DNA of 64,000 nucleotides, from contig NZ_JXOK01000026.1 in NCBI RefSeq assembly GCF_000830505.1, forward strand, positions 104,694 through 168,693, given 5' to 3'. The notes under the pieces were generated by a model. The model ran no database searches. It had not been told where the DNA came from and was given only the letters and a program-made list of their open reading frames with translations. The translations under genes and the position numbers were made by a program. Positions 18,561 to 26,674 of the stretch are shown one piece after another (the stretch's first letter is position 1; each line of letters opens with the position of its first letter). The DNA comes from Vibrio mytili. GTDB lineage: Bacteria; Pseudomonadota; Gammaproteobacteria; Enterobacterales; Vibrionaceae.

Positions 18561-18677
18561 CTACTTTTTGAGTGACGCAATGCTAGCGATGCCACAAAGA
18601 ATGGCGGCGGCATACAAACCGTAAGTTAACCAATGACTGATCTCTAGAAATGGAACGATTTCTTGGGGTGCCCACAT
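18561..18677 (-). CDS. Small membrane protein, 38 aa, upstream of nhaD
   Basis: An open frame of 38 codons read directly from the minus strand: MWAPQEIVPFLEISHWL, then a hydrophobic stretch (LYAAAILCGIASIASL) and a Lys-Lys end. A near-ideal CGGAGG site ends five bases before the ATG at 18677. One transmembrane helix is predicted, with an acidic N-terminus and a basic C-terminus. It is co-directional with nhaD and 110 bases ahead of it, so the two may share a transcript. No known family is recognised. Confidence 0.6.
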   Translation of the reverse strand: MWAPQEIVPFLEISHWLTYGLYAAAILCGIASIASLKK

Positions 18678-18860
18678 ACTGCCTCCGTTTAATGAGCAAG
18701 TTAATGCGCCCAATCTAAATGAAATGAACAACGTTTTTTGTGAGAAGTGACTAATTCTAGTCGCCTAGAGTCCCTATTTTCAGTGAGTGAGAGAGAGCTC
18801 TCATTTTGATGTGGGTGAACAATTCTTGCAATTTAGAACGATCGTGCTAAAAATACAGCT

Positions 18861-19451
18861 ATGAAAAAAGGAAAAGTGACCAAAGAACTGATTCTGCAAC
18901 GCGCCTTTCAGATCGCCAGTGAGCAAGGGCTCGAGAGTTTGACAATTGGTGAACTCGCTAAGCAGTGTGGCATGTCAAAAAGCGGTTTGTTTGCCCATTT
19001 TAACTCTAAACTGAATTTACAGCTTTCGGTGCTGGAGTATGCGAACCAAGTTTTTACCGAGCGAGTCATCGCACCTGTTAGAGAGTTGGGGGATGACAAT
19101 ATTGAACACAAAATTCGAGGGCTGTTGGATAACTGGATGACATGGAATCACTCGTTTCAAGGCAGTTGCATGTTTCTTGATGCCTGGAATGACAGTGCTG
19201 CCGATGATTGTTTGCTGCAAATAGCACTCAGAAAGTCCATTGATACGTGGTTACATTATCTAGAAATACAAGTTATTAAAGGAAAGGAAAACCAAGAGTT
19301 CTCAGAAGATTTAGAGGCAAGCCAGGCGATTTTTGATTTGTACGGGCTGTATTTAAGCGCTCATGTGTTTTACTCAATTAAAGGTGAACAAGCGAGTCAA
19401 AAGCTATTTTGGCAAGGCATCGAAAATTTATTTGCACGATGGAAAGGTTAA
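18861..19451 (+). CDS. TetR family transcriptional regulator
   Basis: 196 residues. The N-terminal helix-turn-helix is typical of TetR: ILQRAFQIASEQGLESLTIG, then LAKQCGMSKSGLFAHFNSK (about residues 11-50). The ligand domain resembles the TetR_C_13-like group with a SCMFLDAW segment. It is divergent from the nhaD region and lies upstream of a co-directional hydrolase, but a terminator separates them. The target is unknown. It may regulate the hydrolase, by proximity only. Confidence 0.88.
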   Translation: MKKGKVTKELILQRAFQIASEQGLESLTIGELAKQCGMSKSGLFAHFNSKLNLQLSVLEYANQVFTERVIAPVRELGDDNIEHKIRGLLDNWMTWNHSFQGSCMFLDAWNDSAADDCLLQIALRKSIDTWLHYLEIQVIKGKENQEFSEDLEASQAIFDLYGLYLSAHVFYSIKGEQASQKLFWQGIENLFARWKG

Positions 19452-19483
19452 TCTCCAGACTATCAATCTAGAATCAAACAAAT

Positions 19484-19514
19484 AAAGAAAGAGCGACACG
19501 TTCGCTCTTTCTTA
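19484..19514 (+). terminator. Terminator of the TetR gene
   Basis: AAAGAAAGAGCGA pairs with TCGCTCTTTCTT around a CACGT loop, then a short T-rich tail. Confidence 0.75.
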
Positions 19515-19569
19515 TCAGCCTTAAAAGCACGACCGTTCTATTTTTTGGCTGATAACGAAGGAACAAATC

Positions 19570-20433
19570 ATGAGTGAGAAAATTTACTTTAACACCTCGC
19601 AGCGTTTTAGTGTCAAACGTAGCCTCGTCAACATTAGCACCCGTTTACATCATACTTTAGCGCCGTCACACGCAAAAAAAAGTGCAAGAAAGTTATTGCT
19701 TACGCCAGTTCGCACGCAGCCTAAAAACGCCCAGCCGAACGGGCTTGTAAAAAATGAAATTCAAGGGCGTAGCGGAATGATTAAAACCTATTCATTGGGT
19801 GCAGGTCCGATTTGGATACTGACTCATGGTTGGTCGGGGACAGCGAGCCAGTTCTATCCACTAATGGAACATATTGCGGCAAAAGGTTATACGGCGCTTG
19901 CTTACGACCATCCTGCTCATGGCGAAAGTGAAGGGCAATATGGACACATTCCCGGTTTCATTCGTGGGCTAGAAGATGTGCTCGATTCGGTAGATGATAT
20001 TGTCGGTTTAGTGGGGCATAGCATGGGGACGGCCTCTGCGTTGGAATGTCGACACAGTAAGCTAGAAGGTAAGCCTTTGCTTCTTATCGCTCCGGTTTTG
20101 AATTATGTTGAAAACCTCTTTGGTAGCATTGCACGATCTGGGTACTCGATGAAACTGTTCCATGCCGTTGTGTCAGAAGTTGAAGAACAGTTTGACTATC
20201 CGTTGCAGGCGATTAACCCAATGGAGCGACTTGCAAATCGCCCTTCTTTGACCATCATCGTGCATGACAAACAGGATAAATTCACCAAACACAGCGTGTC
20301 TGCACAAGCTGCGCATGATATCGACAATGTTGAGCTTGTCACTACACAAGGGCAAGGTCACGGAAGAGTGATGACGTGCGAACAAGTGTTTGCTAGTTTC
20401 GATCGTTTAGTTGAAATAGCAGATGGTAAGTAA
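19570..20433 (+). CDS. Alpha/beta hydrolase
   Basis: 287 residues. The oxyanion-loop motif THGWSG lies at about 88-93, and the nucleophile elbow is GHSMGTA, with its Ser near residue 160. The acid is probably the Asp in IVHDKQDKFT, and the His lies in the C-terminal GQGHGRVM. A roughly 65-residue basic N-terminal extension without a signal peptide is present. Substrate unknown; it may be an esterase or lipase-like enzyme. It follows the TetR gene. Confidence 0.87.
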   Translation: MSEKIYFNTSQRFSVKRSLVNISTRLHHTLAPSHAKKSARKLLLTPVRTQPKNAQPNGLVKNEIQGRSGMIKTYSLGAGPIWILTHGWSGTASQFYPLMEHIAAKGYTALAYDHPAHGESEGQYGHIPGFIRGLEDVLDSVDDIVGLVGHSMGTASALECRHSKLEGKPLLLIAPVLNYVENLFGSIARSGYSMKLFHAVVSEVEEQFDYPLQAINPMERLANRPSLTIIVHDKQDKFTKHSVSAQAAHDIDNVELVTTQGQGHGRVMTCEQVFASFDRLVEIADGK

Positions 20434-20482
20434 GTGATTACTTATATTTTAAGTTATTAATAATAATGAAGTTAAAAAAAAC

Positions 20483-20509
20483 AAAAGGACAGCCTAAGCT
20501 GTCCTTTTC
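20483..20509. terminator. Bidirectional terminator between the hydrolase gene and chiA
   Basis: AAAAGGACAGC and GCTGTCCTTTT make an 11-base perfect stem with A and T runs on either side. Confidence 0.85.
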
Positions 20510-20612
20510 TCATCGTGATCAGATAGGTTTATACCAATCTCCGGTATTGTTACCAGTCTTAATCAGTACGTGATTATGTCCTGATCCAGATTGATATGCC
20601 TCTTGTGATCTC

Positions 20613-23162
20613 TTAGTTACAGTTTGCTGTACCTACTTCTTTCCAAACACCCCATTGACCAGACTTAGATGGATCTTCTCCACGTGTCCACCATTTTGCT
20701 TCCCAAGTACTGCCTGCGTGAGTGACTTGATCGCCGCCTGTGTAGACAGTGCTCTGATCCCATGCGTTGTCACATGTCACTGGGTCAGTGACTGAGGTGT
20801 ACTCTGCTACGACAACCGTTGCGGTTGCAGTCGAAGATGCTTCGCCATCGCTTACGCTTACTGCAAAGTTTAGGCTGGTGTCTTGTGGGTATTCCGCTGC
20901 AGTAAAGGTCACTTTAGCACCTTCAATTGTTGCGTTTAGGCCTTGCGGCAGCGTCCAATTGAATGTGAGTGTGTCGCTGTCCGCATCCGTTGAAGCAGAG
21001 GCATCAACGACCACTACGTCAGCTGCATTGGCTGTAGCTGGTGCCGATACTTGTGCCACAGGAGCGGTGTTTTGCGGTGGTTCAACCACGCCTGCTGGTT
21101 GTACCGTCACCACAACGAGATCCGTCGCACTTTCGCCTTCGTTATCAGTCACGGTTAGTTGGAAGGTCAACTGCTCCTCCGTCGTCACTTCTGCTACATC
21201 AAAGCTTGCTGTTGCAGTGTTTGCACTGGTCAGTACCACGGCTGCTCCTGACACTTGTTCCCAAGTGTAACTAGCGATTGTCCCATCAGAATCAGACGAT
21301 TGGCTACCATCCAGTACAACACTGGCAGGACCCGTTACTGATTGGTCTGCGCCAGCCGCTGCCGTTGGTGCATTGTTTGGCTGATCAATGACAACACCAG
21401 ACATACCTTCGTGCATCGCGTTGAGAATATCACCGTTGTCTGCATCGATTTCCCATGAGAATAGACCTGCTAGACCAAGTGACTTCGCGTAGTTACCTTT
21501 TGCGATAACAGAGCGTTTATCATCAAACGTGATTAACTCACCTGTTGAGCGATTCCAAACCCATGGTGCTTCGGCTTGTGCGTCATAACCGTATTCAAAA
21601 CCATTGATACCTTTGTTATCGGCTCCTAGCATAAATGACTTAATGCCTTTGTAGTCGATAACGCCCGCTTCCCATACGCCTTGGGCTGTACTGCCTTTCA
21701 GTTTACCCGTTGCGGTACCTGTCATAGGATCGGTTGGATCGGTGAGTGTATCTGGTGTGACGCCTTCCCAACCACGACCGTACATGGCAGCTCCAAGGAC
21801 TAGCTTGTTGGCAGGAACACCTTGTGCAAGAAGAAGTTGGATAGCGTTATCTGCTGTGTAAGCAGGCCCTTTGAACTGCTCACCGTTTTCATCTACACCG
21901 CTGCCGTCACATTGACCAGGGCGCATGAATGAACCACAGTAAAGCGCGGCTTGGTGACCCGGTACGTTGTTCCAACCGCCGTAAAAGTCATACGTCATTG
22001 CAAAAATGTAGTCCATGTATTGAACGGCATCTGCGTAGTCTACGTCTTCAATCTTGTCGTAACCTACGCCGATAGCTGACGTCAATTCGTATGTGCGGCC
22101 TGTTTCTGCTTCTAGCTCGTCAAGCATCGCGCGCAATTCACGCATTAGGGCAACGTAAGCCGGACCATCATTGACCGAGTCTCCTCTATCGGCTGCAGCA
22201 CCGCCACCGCCAGGGAATTCCCAGTCAATGTCTACGCCGTCGTAGAACTTCCAAGTCTTCAAGAACTTTTTAACCGAAGCTACGAAAGTGTCACGGTTAG
22301 TTTTATCCACAAAGTCGAAGAATGGGTCTGACAGTGTCCAACCACCAATTGATGGGATTATCTTCAGGTCTGGGTTACGTTGTTTCAATGCCATCAGCAT
22401 TGCGTAATTTCCCTTGATTGGGGTGCTGTACTCATGACCCGCTTGAGGGAAGCTCTTTTGGTAGGCTGCCCACGGGTCATGAATGACTACTTCGTAATCA
22501 TTTACGCCATTACACGCGGTTTGCAGTGCGTTAAAGCTGTTGCCACCGACTGATTTTACTGACTCATTTGGACCACAAATTGGGATAAAACCGTAAAGGA
22601 TGTGAGTCAAGTTATCGACAGGCATATTATCGACCGTGTAATCACGACCATAAATGCCCCATTCCACGAAATAAGTACCCATGACAACACTAGGATCGGT
22701 GTCGAAAGACTTGTTATTTGGATCGACATTCATTGTAAGCGGTTTTAAGTGAGAACCATCGGTGTCTGCGATCGTGATTTCAGCTGGTGAGCTTTTCGCA
22801 CAGCCAGTTTCATCACATGCTTCGATTTCCATTTGGTACAAACCACCTTGACCATATTCGAATGTCGCTGTGGTTTGGCTACCAGAAATTGGACCGGTTG
22901 CGACTTTGACGCCATCAAAATAGATGTTGTATGTGTCACCAGAGGTCCCACTCCACTGGTTGAATTTTACCGTGATGGTGGCTTGGTCATGGTATTTCAC
23001 CATGCTGTTGTAGCCAGATGTGGTTTCCATTGCCAGTTCAATTTTAGAAAACTGCAGGTTATTGGAACCATACAGATCGATACTTGGTGCTGTAGGCGCT
23101 GCCACTGCAGTGCCAGATAATGCTAACGCTACGCCAGCAGCACATAGATTAAATCGAATCAT
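20613..23162 (-). CDS. chiA: Secreted family 18 chitinase (ChiA)
   Basis: Hydrolyses chitin outside the cell. 849 residues: signal peptide (1-21, ending TAVAA), chitinase A N-terminal Ig-like domain (about 23-135), and a GH18 barrel with the DxxDxDxE motif DGVDIDWEFPGG (Asp308, Asp311, Asp313, catalytic Glu315, the same numbering as Vibrio harveyi ChiA). One or two PKD/cadherin-like domains follow (about 590-790), then a C-terminal CBM5/12 chitin-binding module with the conserved Trp pair in AKWWTRGEDP. It is a full-length, intact enzyme. The gene stands alone and is expected to be chitin-induced (by ChiS elsewhere). A similar CBM is present in the LPMO at 45510. Confidence 0.96.
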   Translation of the reverse strand: MIRFNLCAAGVALALSGTAVAAPTAPSIDLYGSNNLQFSKIELAMETTSGYNSMVKYHDQATITVKFNQWSGTSGDTYNIYFDGVKVATGPISGSQTTATFEYGQGGLYQMEIEACDETGCAKSSPAEITIADTDGSHLKPLTMNVDPNNKSFDTDPSVVMGTYFVEWGIYGRDYTVDNMPVDNLTHILYGFIPICGPNESVKSVGGNSFNALQTACNGVNDYEVVIHDPWAAYQKSFPQAGHEYSTPIKGNYAMLMALKQRNPDLKIIPSIGGWTLSDPFFDFVDKTNRDTFVASVKKFLKTWKFYDGVDIDWEFPGGGGAAADRGDSVNDGPAYVALMRELRAMLDELEAETGRTYELTSAIGVGYDKIEDVDYADAVQYMDYIFAMTYDFYGGWNNVPGHQAALYCGSFMRPGQCDGSGVDENGEQFKGPAYTADNAIQLLLAQGVPANKLVLGAAMYGRGWEGVTPDTLTDPTDPMTGTATGKLKGSTAQGVWEAGVIDYKGIKSFMLGADNKGINGFEYGYDAQAEAPWVWNRSTGELITFDDKRSVIAKGNYAKSLGLAGLFSWEIDADNGDILNAMHEGMSGVVIDQPNNAPTAAAGADQSVTGPASVVLDGSQSSDSDGTIASYTWEQVSGAAVVLTSANTATASFDVAEVTTEEQLTFQLTVTDNEGESATDLVVVTVQPAGVVEPPQNTAPVAQVSAPATANAADVVVVDASASTDADSDTLTFNWTLPQGLNATIEGAKVTFTAAEYPQDTSLNFAVSVSDGEASSTATATVVVAEYTSVTDPVTCDNAWDQSTVYTGGDQVTHAGSTWEAKWWTRGEDPSKSGQWGVWKEVGTANCN

Positions 23163-23529
23163 AACTTATCTCTCAATCCTTGGATTCGTGTTCTATAGGG
23201 AACATTAAGCTGCTCTTGCACCGCATAAATGACTGGTTTTTTTTACCCTGTCCAAAACACACACCATGTGCAAAAGCATCCTCTACAGCATTTCAGAGAG
23301 TTTTTTTTCGTCAAAAAAAAATTAAAACGGTTTTCGAGTGATATGAGGGAAGTTAAATAAAACTCACACTCTGTTGCACGGAAAATGCCATATTGAGTCA
23401 ATAAACAAATTATTTTCGGCAAGAATAGAATTTAGCGTTTACTCAAAAGACCTTGAGTGAAGGTTTTTTGTGGTTATCTATTTGTTTATTTTGGTTTTTT
23501 GTCATTTTTTCGTTAGTTAACGGGTTGAA
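23163..23529. other. chiA upstream region
   Basis: About 370 bases, strongly AT-rich with T8 and A9 tracts near 23300-23330. It must hold the chiA promoter, but no -35/-10 pair or CRP site could be assigned. A weak AAACCTT/AAGGT hairpin near 23455 may terminate the upstream DUF2850 gene. Confidence 0.35.
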
Positions 23530-23970
23530 TTAATCGCTATTAAAATGCTCGCTTAATGCCGCTCGGCGTTTAGATGCTGTGCCGATTTCTGATCCTTGAA
23601 CTGTGTGCTCAAACCCTTTGCGAATAAAACGTTGGTCTGGAAATAGAGGCTCAATACGGCGAATCTGTGGTGATAGGTGTGAACCGGATAGTTGATAAAC
23701 CGTCTTACCTAAACCGGTGTTAAGAGTCATGGTTTGTCCATCAAAGTCGAACTTGGTTGAGACCAAGCGATGGTTACGGTATACCCCTTCAGACGTAAAG
23801 TTGAGCCGCTCAGTTTGATAAGGTGGTGCGCCTATTTCGATCCATTCCCCATAAATATTAGTGGGACTAATAGATGCTTGATAGGAGAGGTGAAGTTGAT
23901 AGCTGGTAAAGGCAAGAAGACTAGCACCGACAAAAGCGAAAATGATTTTTAATAGTGTGCGCTGATTCAG
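23530..23970 (-). CDS. DUF2850 family membrane-anchored protein, probable CTG start
   Basis: A 146-residue Vibrio protein. It has an N-terminal membrane anchor (LLKIIFAFVGASLLAFTSY) and an extracytoplasmic domain with SPTNIYGEWIEIGAPPY and the STKFDFDGQTMTL motif of DUF2850. The only standard-type start in frame is TTG at 23766, which would remove the anchor and half the domain. The frame is open to a TGA just upstream of an AGGGAGG site; five bases later CTG (23968-23970) opens NQRTLLKII, exactly where family members begin MN. I therefore place the start at CTG. Function unknown. Confidence 0.65.
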   Translation of the reverse strand: MNQRTLLKIIFAFVGASLLAFTSYQLHLSYQASISPTNIYGEWIEIGAPPYQTERLNFTSEGVYRNHRLVSTKFDFDGQTMTLNTGLGKTVYQLSGSHLSPQIRRIEPLFPDQRFIRKGFEHTVQGSEIGTASKRRAALSEHFNSD

Positions 23971-24247
23971 AATGGCCTCCCTCGGTCACGTGTGGAGCAC
24001 GGTCGATCTTGCGTTTTGGTTTATTGTTGCCATGACAGTATAACGGCTTACATCATGGTGCGAGTCTTCTGACAGAATTACAAATGATCCTGTATTTACC
24101 GTTAACAAATCATGATCTAGAGAGTGTTTTTACATCCTGATACAACACTTTTGATCTATATCCAACCAAATAGTTATTAGATTTAAGTATTGAGTCATTG
24201 ATAAAAACAAGGTAAAAAAGAGCGGATTATTGATAAGGAAAACAAGT

Positions 24248-24532
24248 ATGAGCATTAAGGAAAATAGCTATTTCGCTGGTGGCGTTAAGTCACTCGGTTT
24301 TAGTCAACATGAACAGGACATCAGTGTTGGTGTAATGCTTCCTGGTACGTATACCTTTGGTACTCAAGCCCCAGAGCGTATGACTGTTGTTAAAGGTGCA
24401 CTCATCGTTAAGCTTGCGGGTGAAGGCGACTGGAGAACATATTCTAGCGGTGAGTCGTTCGATGTAGACGGTAGCTCATCGTTTGAAGTTGAAGTAAAAG
24501 ACGCTTCTGCTTACTTGTGTGAATATTTGTAA
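24248..24532 (+). CDS. ppnP: Pyrimidine/purine nucleoside phosphorylase PpnP
   Basis: 94-residue cupin-fold enzyme (formerly DUF1255/YaiE) that splits nucleosides with phosphate into base and ribose-1-phosphate. Family signatures are SIKENSYFAGGVKSLGF at the N-terminus, GVMLPGTYTFGTQAPERMTV in the middle and SGESFDV near residue 70. The start is ATG 24248, with AAGGAAA upstream; the open frame begins 18 bases earlier. Monocistronic, with a terminator at 24656. Confidence 0.92.
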   Translation: MSIKENSYFAGGVKSLGFSQHEQDISVGVMLPGTYTFGTQAPERMTVVKGALIVKLAGEGDWRTYSSGESFDVDGSSSFEVEVKDASAYLCEYL

Positions 24533-24655
24533 ATTCAGTTGAGTTACGCCACTCGGCGAATTCACTTAGGTCATCTACTATGACAAAAGGCAAAGTTCTG
24601 GTGTTGTATTCCTGAGGGAATGGTGAATCCTGAATTGCGCCTGTCTATCGAGACT

Positions 24656-24680
24656 AAAGCCACCTTGAGTGGCTTTTTTT
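24656..24680 (+). terminator. Rho-independent terminator downstream of ppnP
   Basis: AAAGCCAC and GTGGCTTT around CTTGA, followed by seven T residues. Confidence 0.8.
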
Positions 24681-24757
24681 GTTTGCCCAGCATATCCGTA
24701 ACTAACGTGTATACTTAAAGTAACCAAGTGAATTAGGTAACCACAAAGGAGGAAGTG

Positions 24758-25039
24758 ATGGCGATACAACAAAAACATACCGATCTCCCTCCTCGTTACG
24801 AGTCTAAGGATTTCACCGACGAGCAGAGACACCGATTCACGGAAGTGGCGAATGCGGCGCAAAAGCGGCGTGATCGGTATAGACGTGCGATAGCTAATAG
24901 CTTGAGAAGAAAGAAAGCAAGTTCACGAACGCTTAATGTTGACAACACGCCTTCGAAAGATAAACCGAGACGCACCCGTCGAGTCATCGCGCTTATCATG
25001 GTATTAGTACTTGGATTGTTGGCAATGTATCTGTTTTAG
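24758..25039 (+). CDS. Hypothetical basic protein with C-terminal membrane anchor, 93 aa
   Basis: Very basic cytoplasmic part (QKRRDRYRRAIANSLRRKK, then KDKPRRTRR) followed by one C-terminal hydrophobic helix (VIALIMVLVLGLLAMYLF), giving a tail-anchored topology. ATG 24758 is preceded by AAAGGAGGAAG; the GTG one codon earlier is less likely. No family recognised. The basic region could bind nucleic acid or acidic lipid head groups, but that is speculation. Confidence 0.6.
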   Translation: MAIQQKHTDLPPRYESKDFTDEQRHRFTEVANAAQKRRDRYRRAIANSLRRKKASSRTLNVDNTPSKDKPRRTRRVIALIMVLVLGLLAMYLF

Positions 25040-25231
25040 GCATGTATAGAGTCGGTGTTCATCATTTGAATCTCTCCATGCTTTATCGAGAATAGTAATC
25101 TTTGATTTTACCAATGAAAAATATTTTTACTCTTAACGTGAATTTGTGTTGCTGATGCCCCCCAACAATGACTAGAATCCACAAGTGTACTTGGGTTGGT
25201 TAAACTTCAAGTTTTAATTATTATTTTTATT

Positions 25232-25264
25232 AACTGCCTCACATTTTTTGTGGGGCAGTTTTTC
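25232..25264 (+). terminator. Terminator-like hairpin in the leader of the MATE gene
   Basis: ACTGCCtCAC pairs with GTGgGGCAGT around an ATTTTTT loop and is followed by five T residues, ending about 20 bases before the MATE start codon. It could end the transcript of the gene at 24758 or act as an attenuator. Upstream GCCCCCCA (about 25156) can pair with TGGGGC in the right arm, which would be a possible antiterminator. Confidence 0.55.
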
Positions 25265-25284
25265 ATTGTGTGAAGGTAACTACT

Positions 25285-26625
25285 ATGCCTAATGGCCAGA
25301 CAATCAACCAACGTATGTCGATCGTGACATTAGCTTGGCCCATATTTGTCGAAATTTTGCTACGGACGGCTTTAGGAACCAGTGATGTATTTATGTTAAG
25401 TGGCTATTCTGACAAAGCGGTCTCGGCGGTTGGGGTTATTACTCAGATCACCTTCTTTCTGATTGTTGTGTCTACTTTTGTTAGCAGCGGCACTGGGATT
25501 CTAATCGCGCAATACAACGGCGCTGATCGGGATAAGGACTCTGTTGATGTCGGGGTTGCCAGTATTGTTTTATCTATAGTCATCGGTGTGTTATTGAGTG
25601 TTGTAGCCGTGCTTGGCGCGATATTTTTACTGCCATACTATGGTTTAGAAGCTCAGGTAGAGCAATATGCACGTGAGTACTTACTTATTAGTGGTGCCCT
25701 GACATTCAACGTAACGATTGGCATTGTACTGACCACGATTTTACGTAGTCACGGTTATTCACGCTCGCCGATGATGGTTAATTTAATTAGTGGTGTACTC
25801 AACGTTGCGGGCAATTACATAGCGTTGTATCAACCGTTTGGGTTGCCAGTATTCGGTGTTCAGGGTGTCGCAGTGGCAACGGTGGTGAGCCAAATCATTG
25901 GCACACTGATGTTTTGGCTTATTTTGGCTCGTAGCAGCATTGCATTACCGATGTCGACGCTCAAGCAAATTCCATCGGCGATTTATAAGCGAATTCTAAA
26001 AATAGGTGGGATGAACGCTGGCGAGGTGTTGTCCTACAACCTTGCTCAAATCTGTATTGTGTACTTTGTCGTTCAGATGGGTACTGCTTCTCTGGCCGCG
26101 TTTACCTATGCTCAAAATATTGCACGATTCTCGTTTGCCTTTGCGTTAGCGATTGGTCAGGCCGCGCAGATCCAGACCGGTTATTACATTGGAAAAGGTT
26201 GGGTAACAAGCATTCTTAAACGGGTACAAATCTATTTTCTCGTTGGTTTTGCCGCCTCTACTGTGGCCACGACCGTGATTTATATTTTTAGGAATGAGAT
26301 TCTTCGCGTATTCACGGAGCAGCCTGAAATTCTCGCACTTACTGGCTCGCTCGTTATGGGCTCCATCGTTCTAGAGGCGGGGCGGGTGTTTAACTTGATT
26401 TTTATTGCTGGTTTAAAAGGCGCGGGTGATATCAAGTTCCCTGTTCAAATGGGCATACTGAGCATGTGGGGACTGGGTGTGATGTTCTCTTACATCTTTG
26501 GTATTCATATGGGCTACGGGGTATTGGGAGCATGGATGGCGATTGCTCTTGATGAATGGGTACGCGGTATCATCATGGCGAGACGCTGGCGCTCGCAGGT
26601 GTGGACCAAGTTTAAAATGAGTTGA
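25285..26625 (+). CDS. MATE family efflux transporter
   Basis: 446 residues with 12 predicted membrane helices in two homologous halves. N-terminal LAWPIFVEILLRTALGTSDVFML and RSHGYSRSPMMVN are typical of the NorM/DinF branch. Expected to expel cationic drugs or metabolites using Na+ or H+. The ATG at 25285, with GAAGG upstream, is preferred over the GTG at 25270. The short leader carries a terminator-like hairpin, so expression may be controlled by attenuation. Confidence 0.9.
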   Translation: MPNGQTINQRMSIVTLAWPIFVEILLRTALGTSDVFMLSGYSDKAVSAVGVITQITFFLIVVSTFVSSGTGILIAQYNGADRDKDSVDVGVASIVLSIVIGVLLSVVAVLGAIFLLPYYGLEAQVEQYAREYLLISGALTFNVTIGIVLTTILRSHGYSRSPMMVNLISGVLNVAGNYIALYQPFGLPVFGVQGVAVATVVSQIIGTLMFWLILARSSIALPMSTLKQIPSAIYKRILKIGGMNAGEVLSYNLAQICIVYFVVQMGTASLAAFTYAQNIARFSFAFALAIGQAAQIQTGYYIGKGWVTSILKRVQIYFLVGFAASTVATTVIYIFRNEILRVFTEQPEILALTGSLVMGSIVLEAGRVFNLIFIAGLKGAGDIKFPVQMGILSMWGLGVMFSYIFGIHMGYGVLGAWMAIALDEWVRGIIMARRWRSQVWTKFKMS

Positions 26626-26674
26626 TATTTTGACTCAGAAGCGATGAGAGGGCAGTGCCTGCTCATCGCTAATT

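Noticed and set aside
20767..21270. 167-codon plus-strand frame inside chiA
   Set aside because: Antisense to the Thr/Ala-rich PKD region of a clear chitinase gene; low-complexity shadow.
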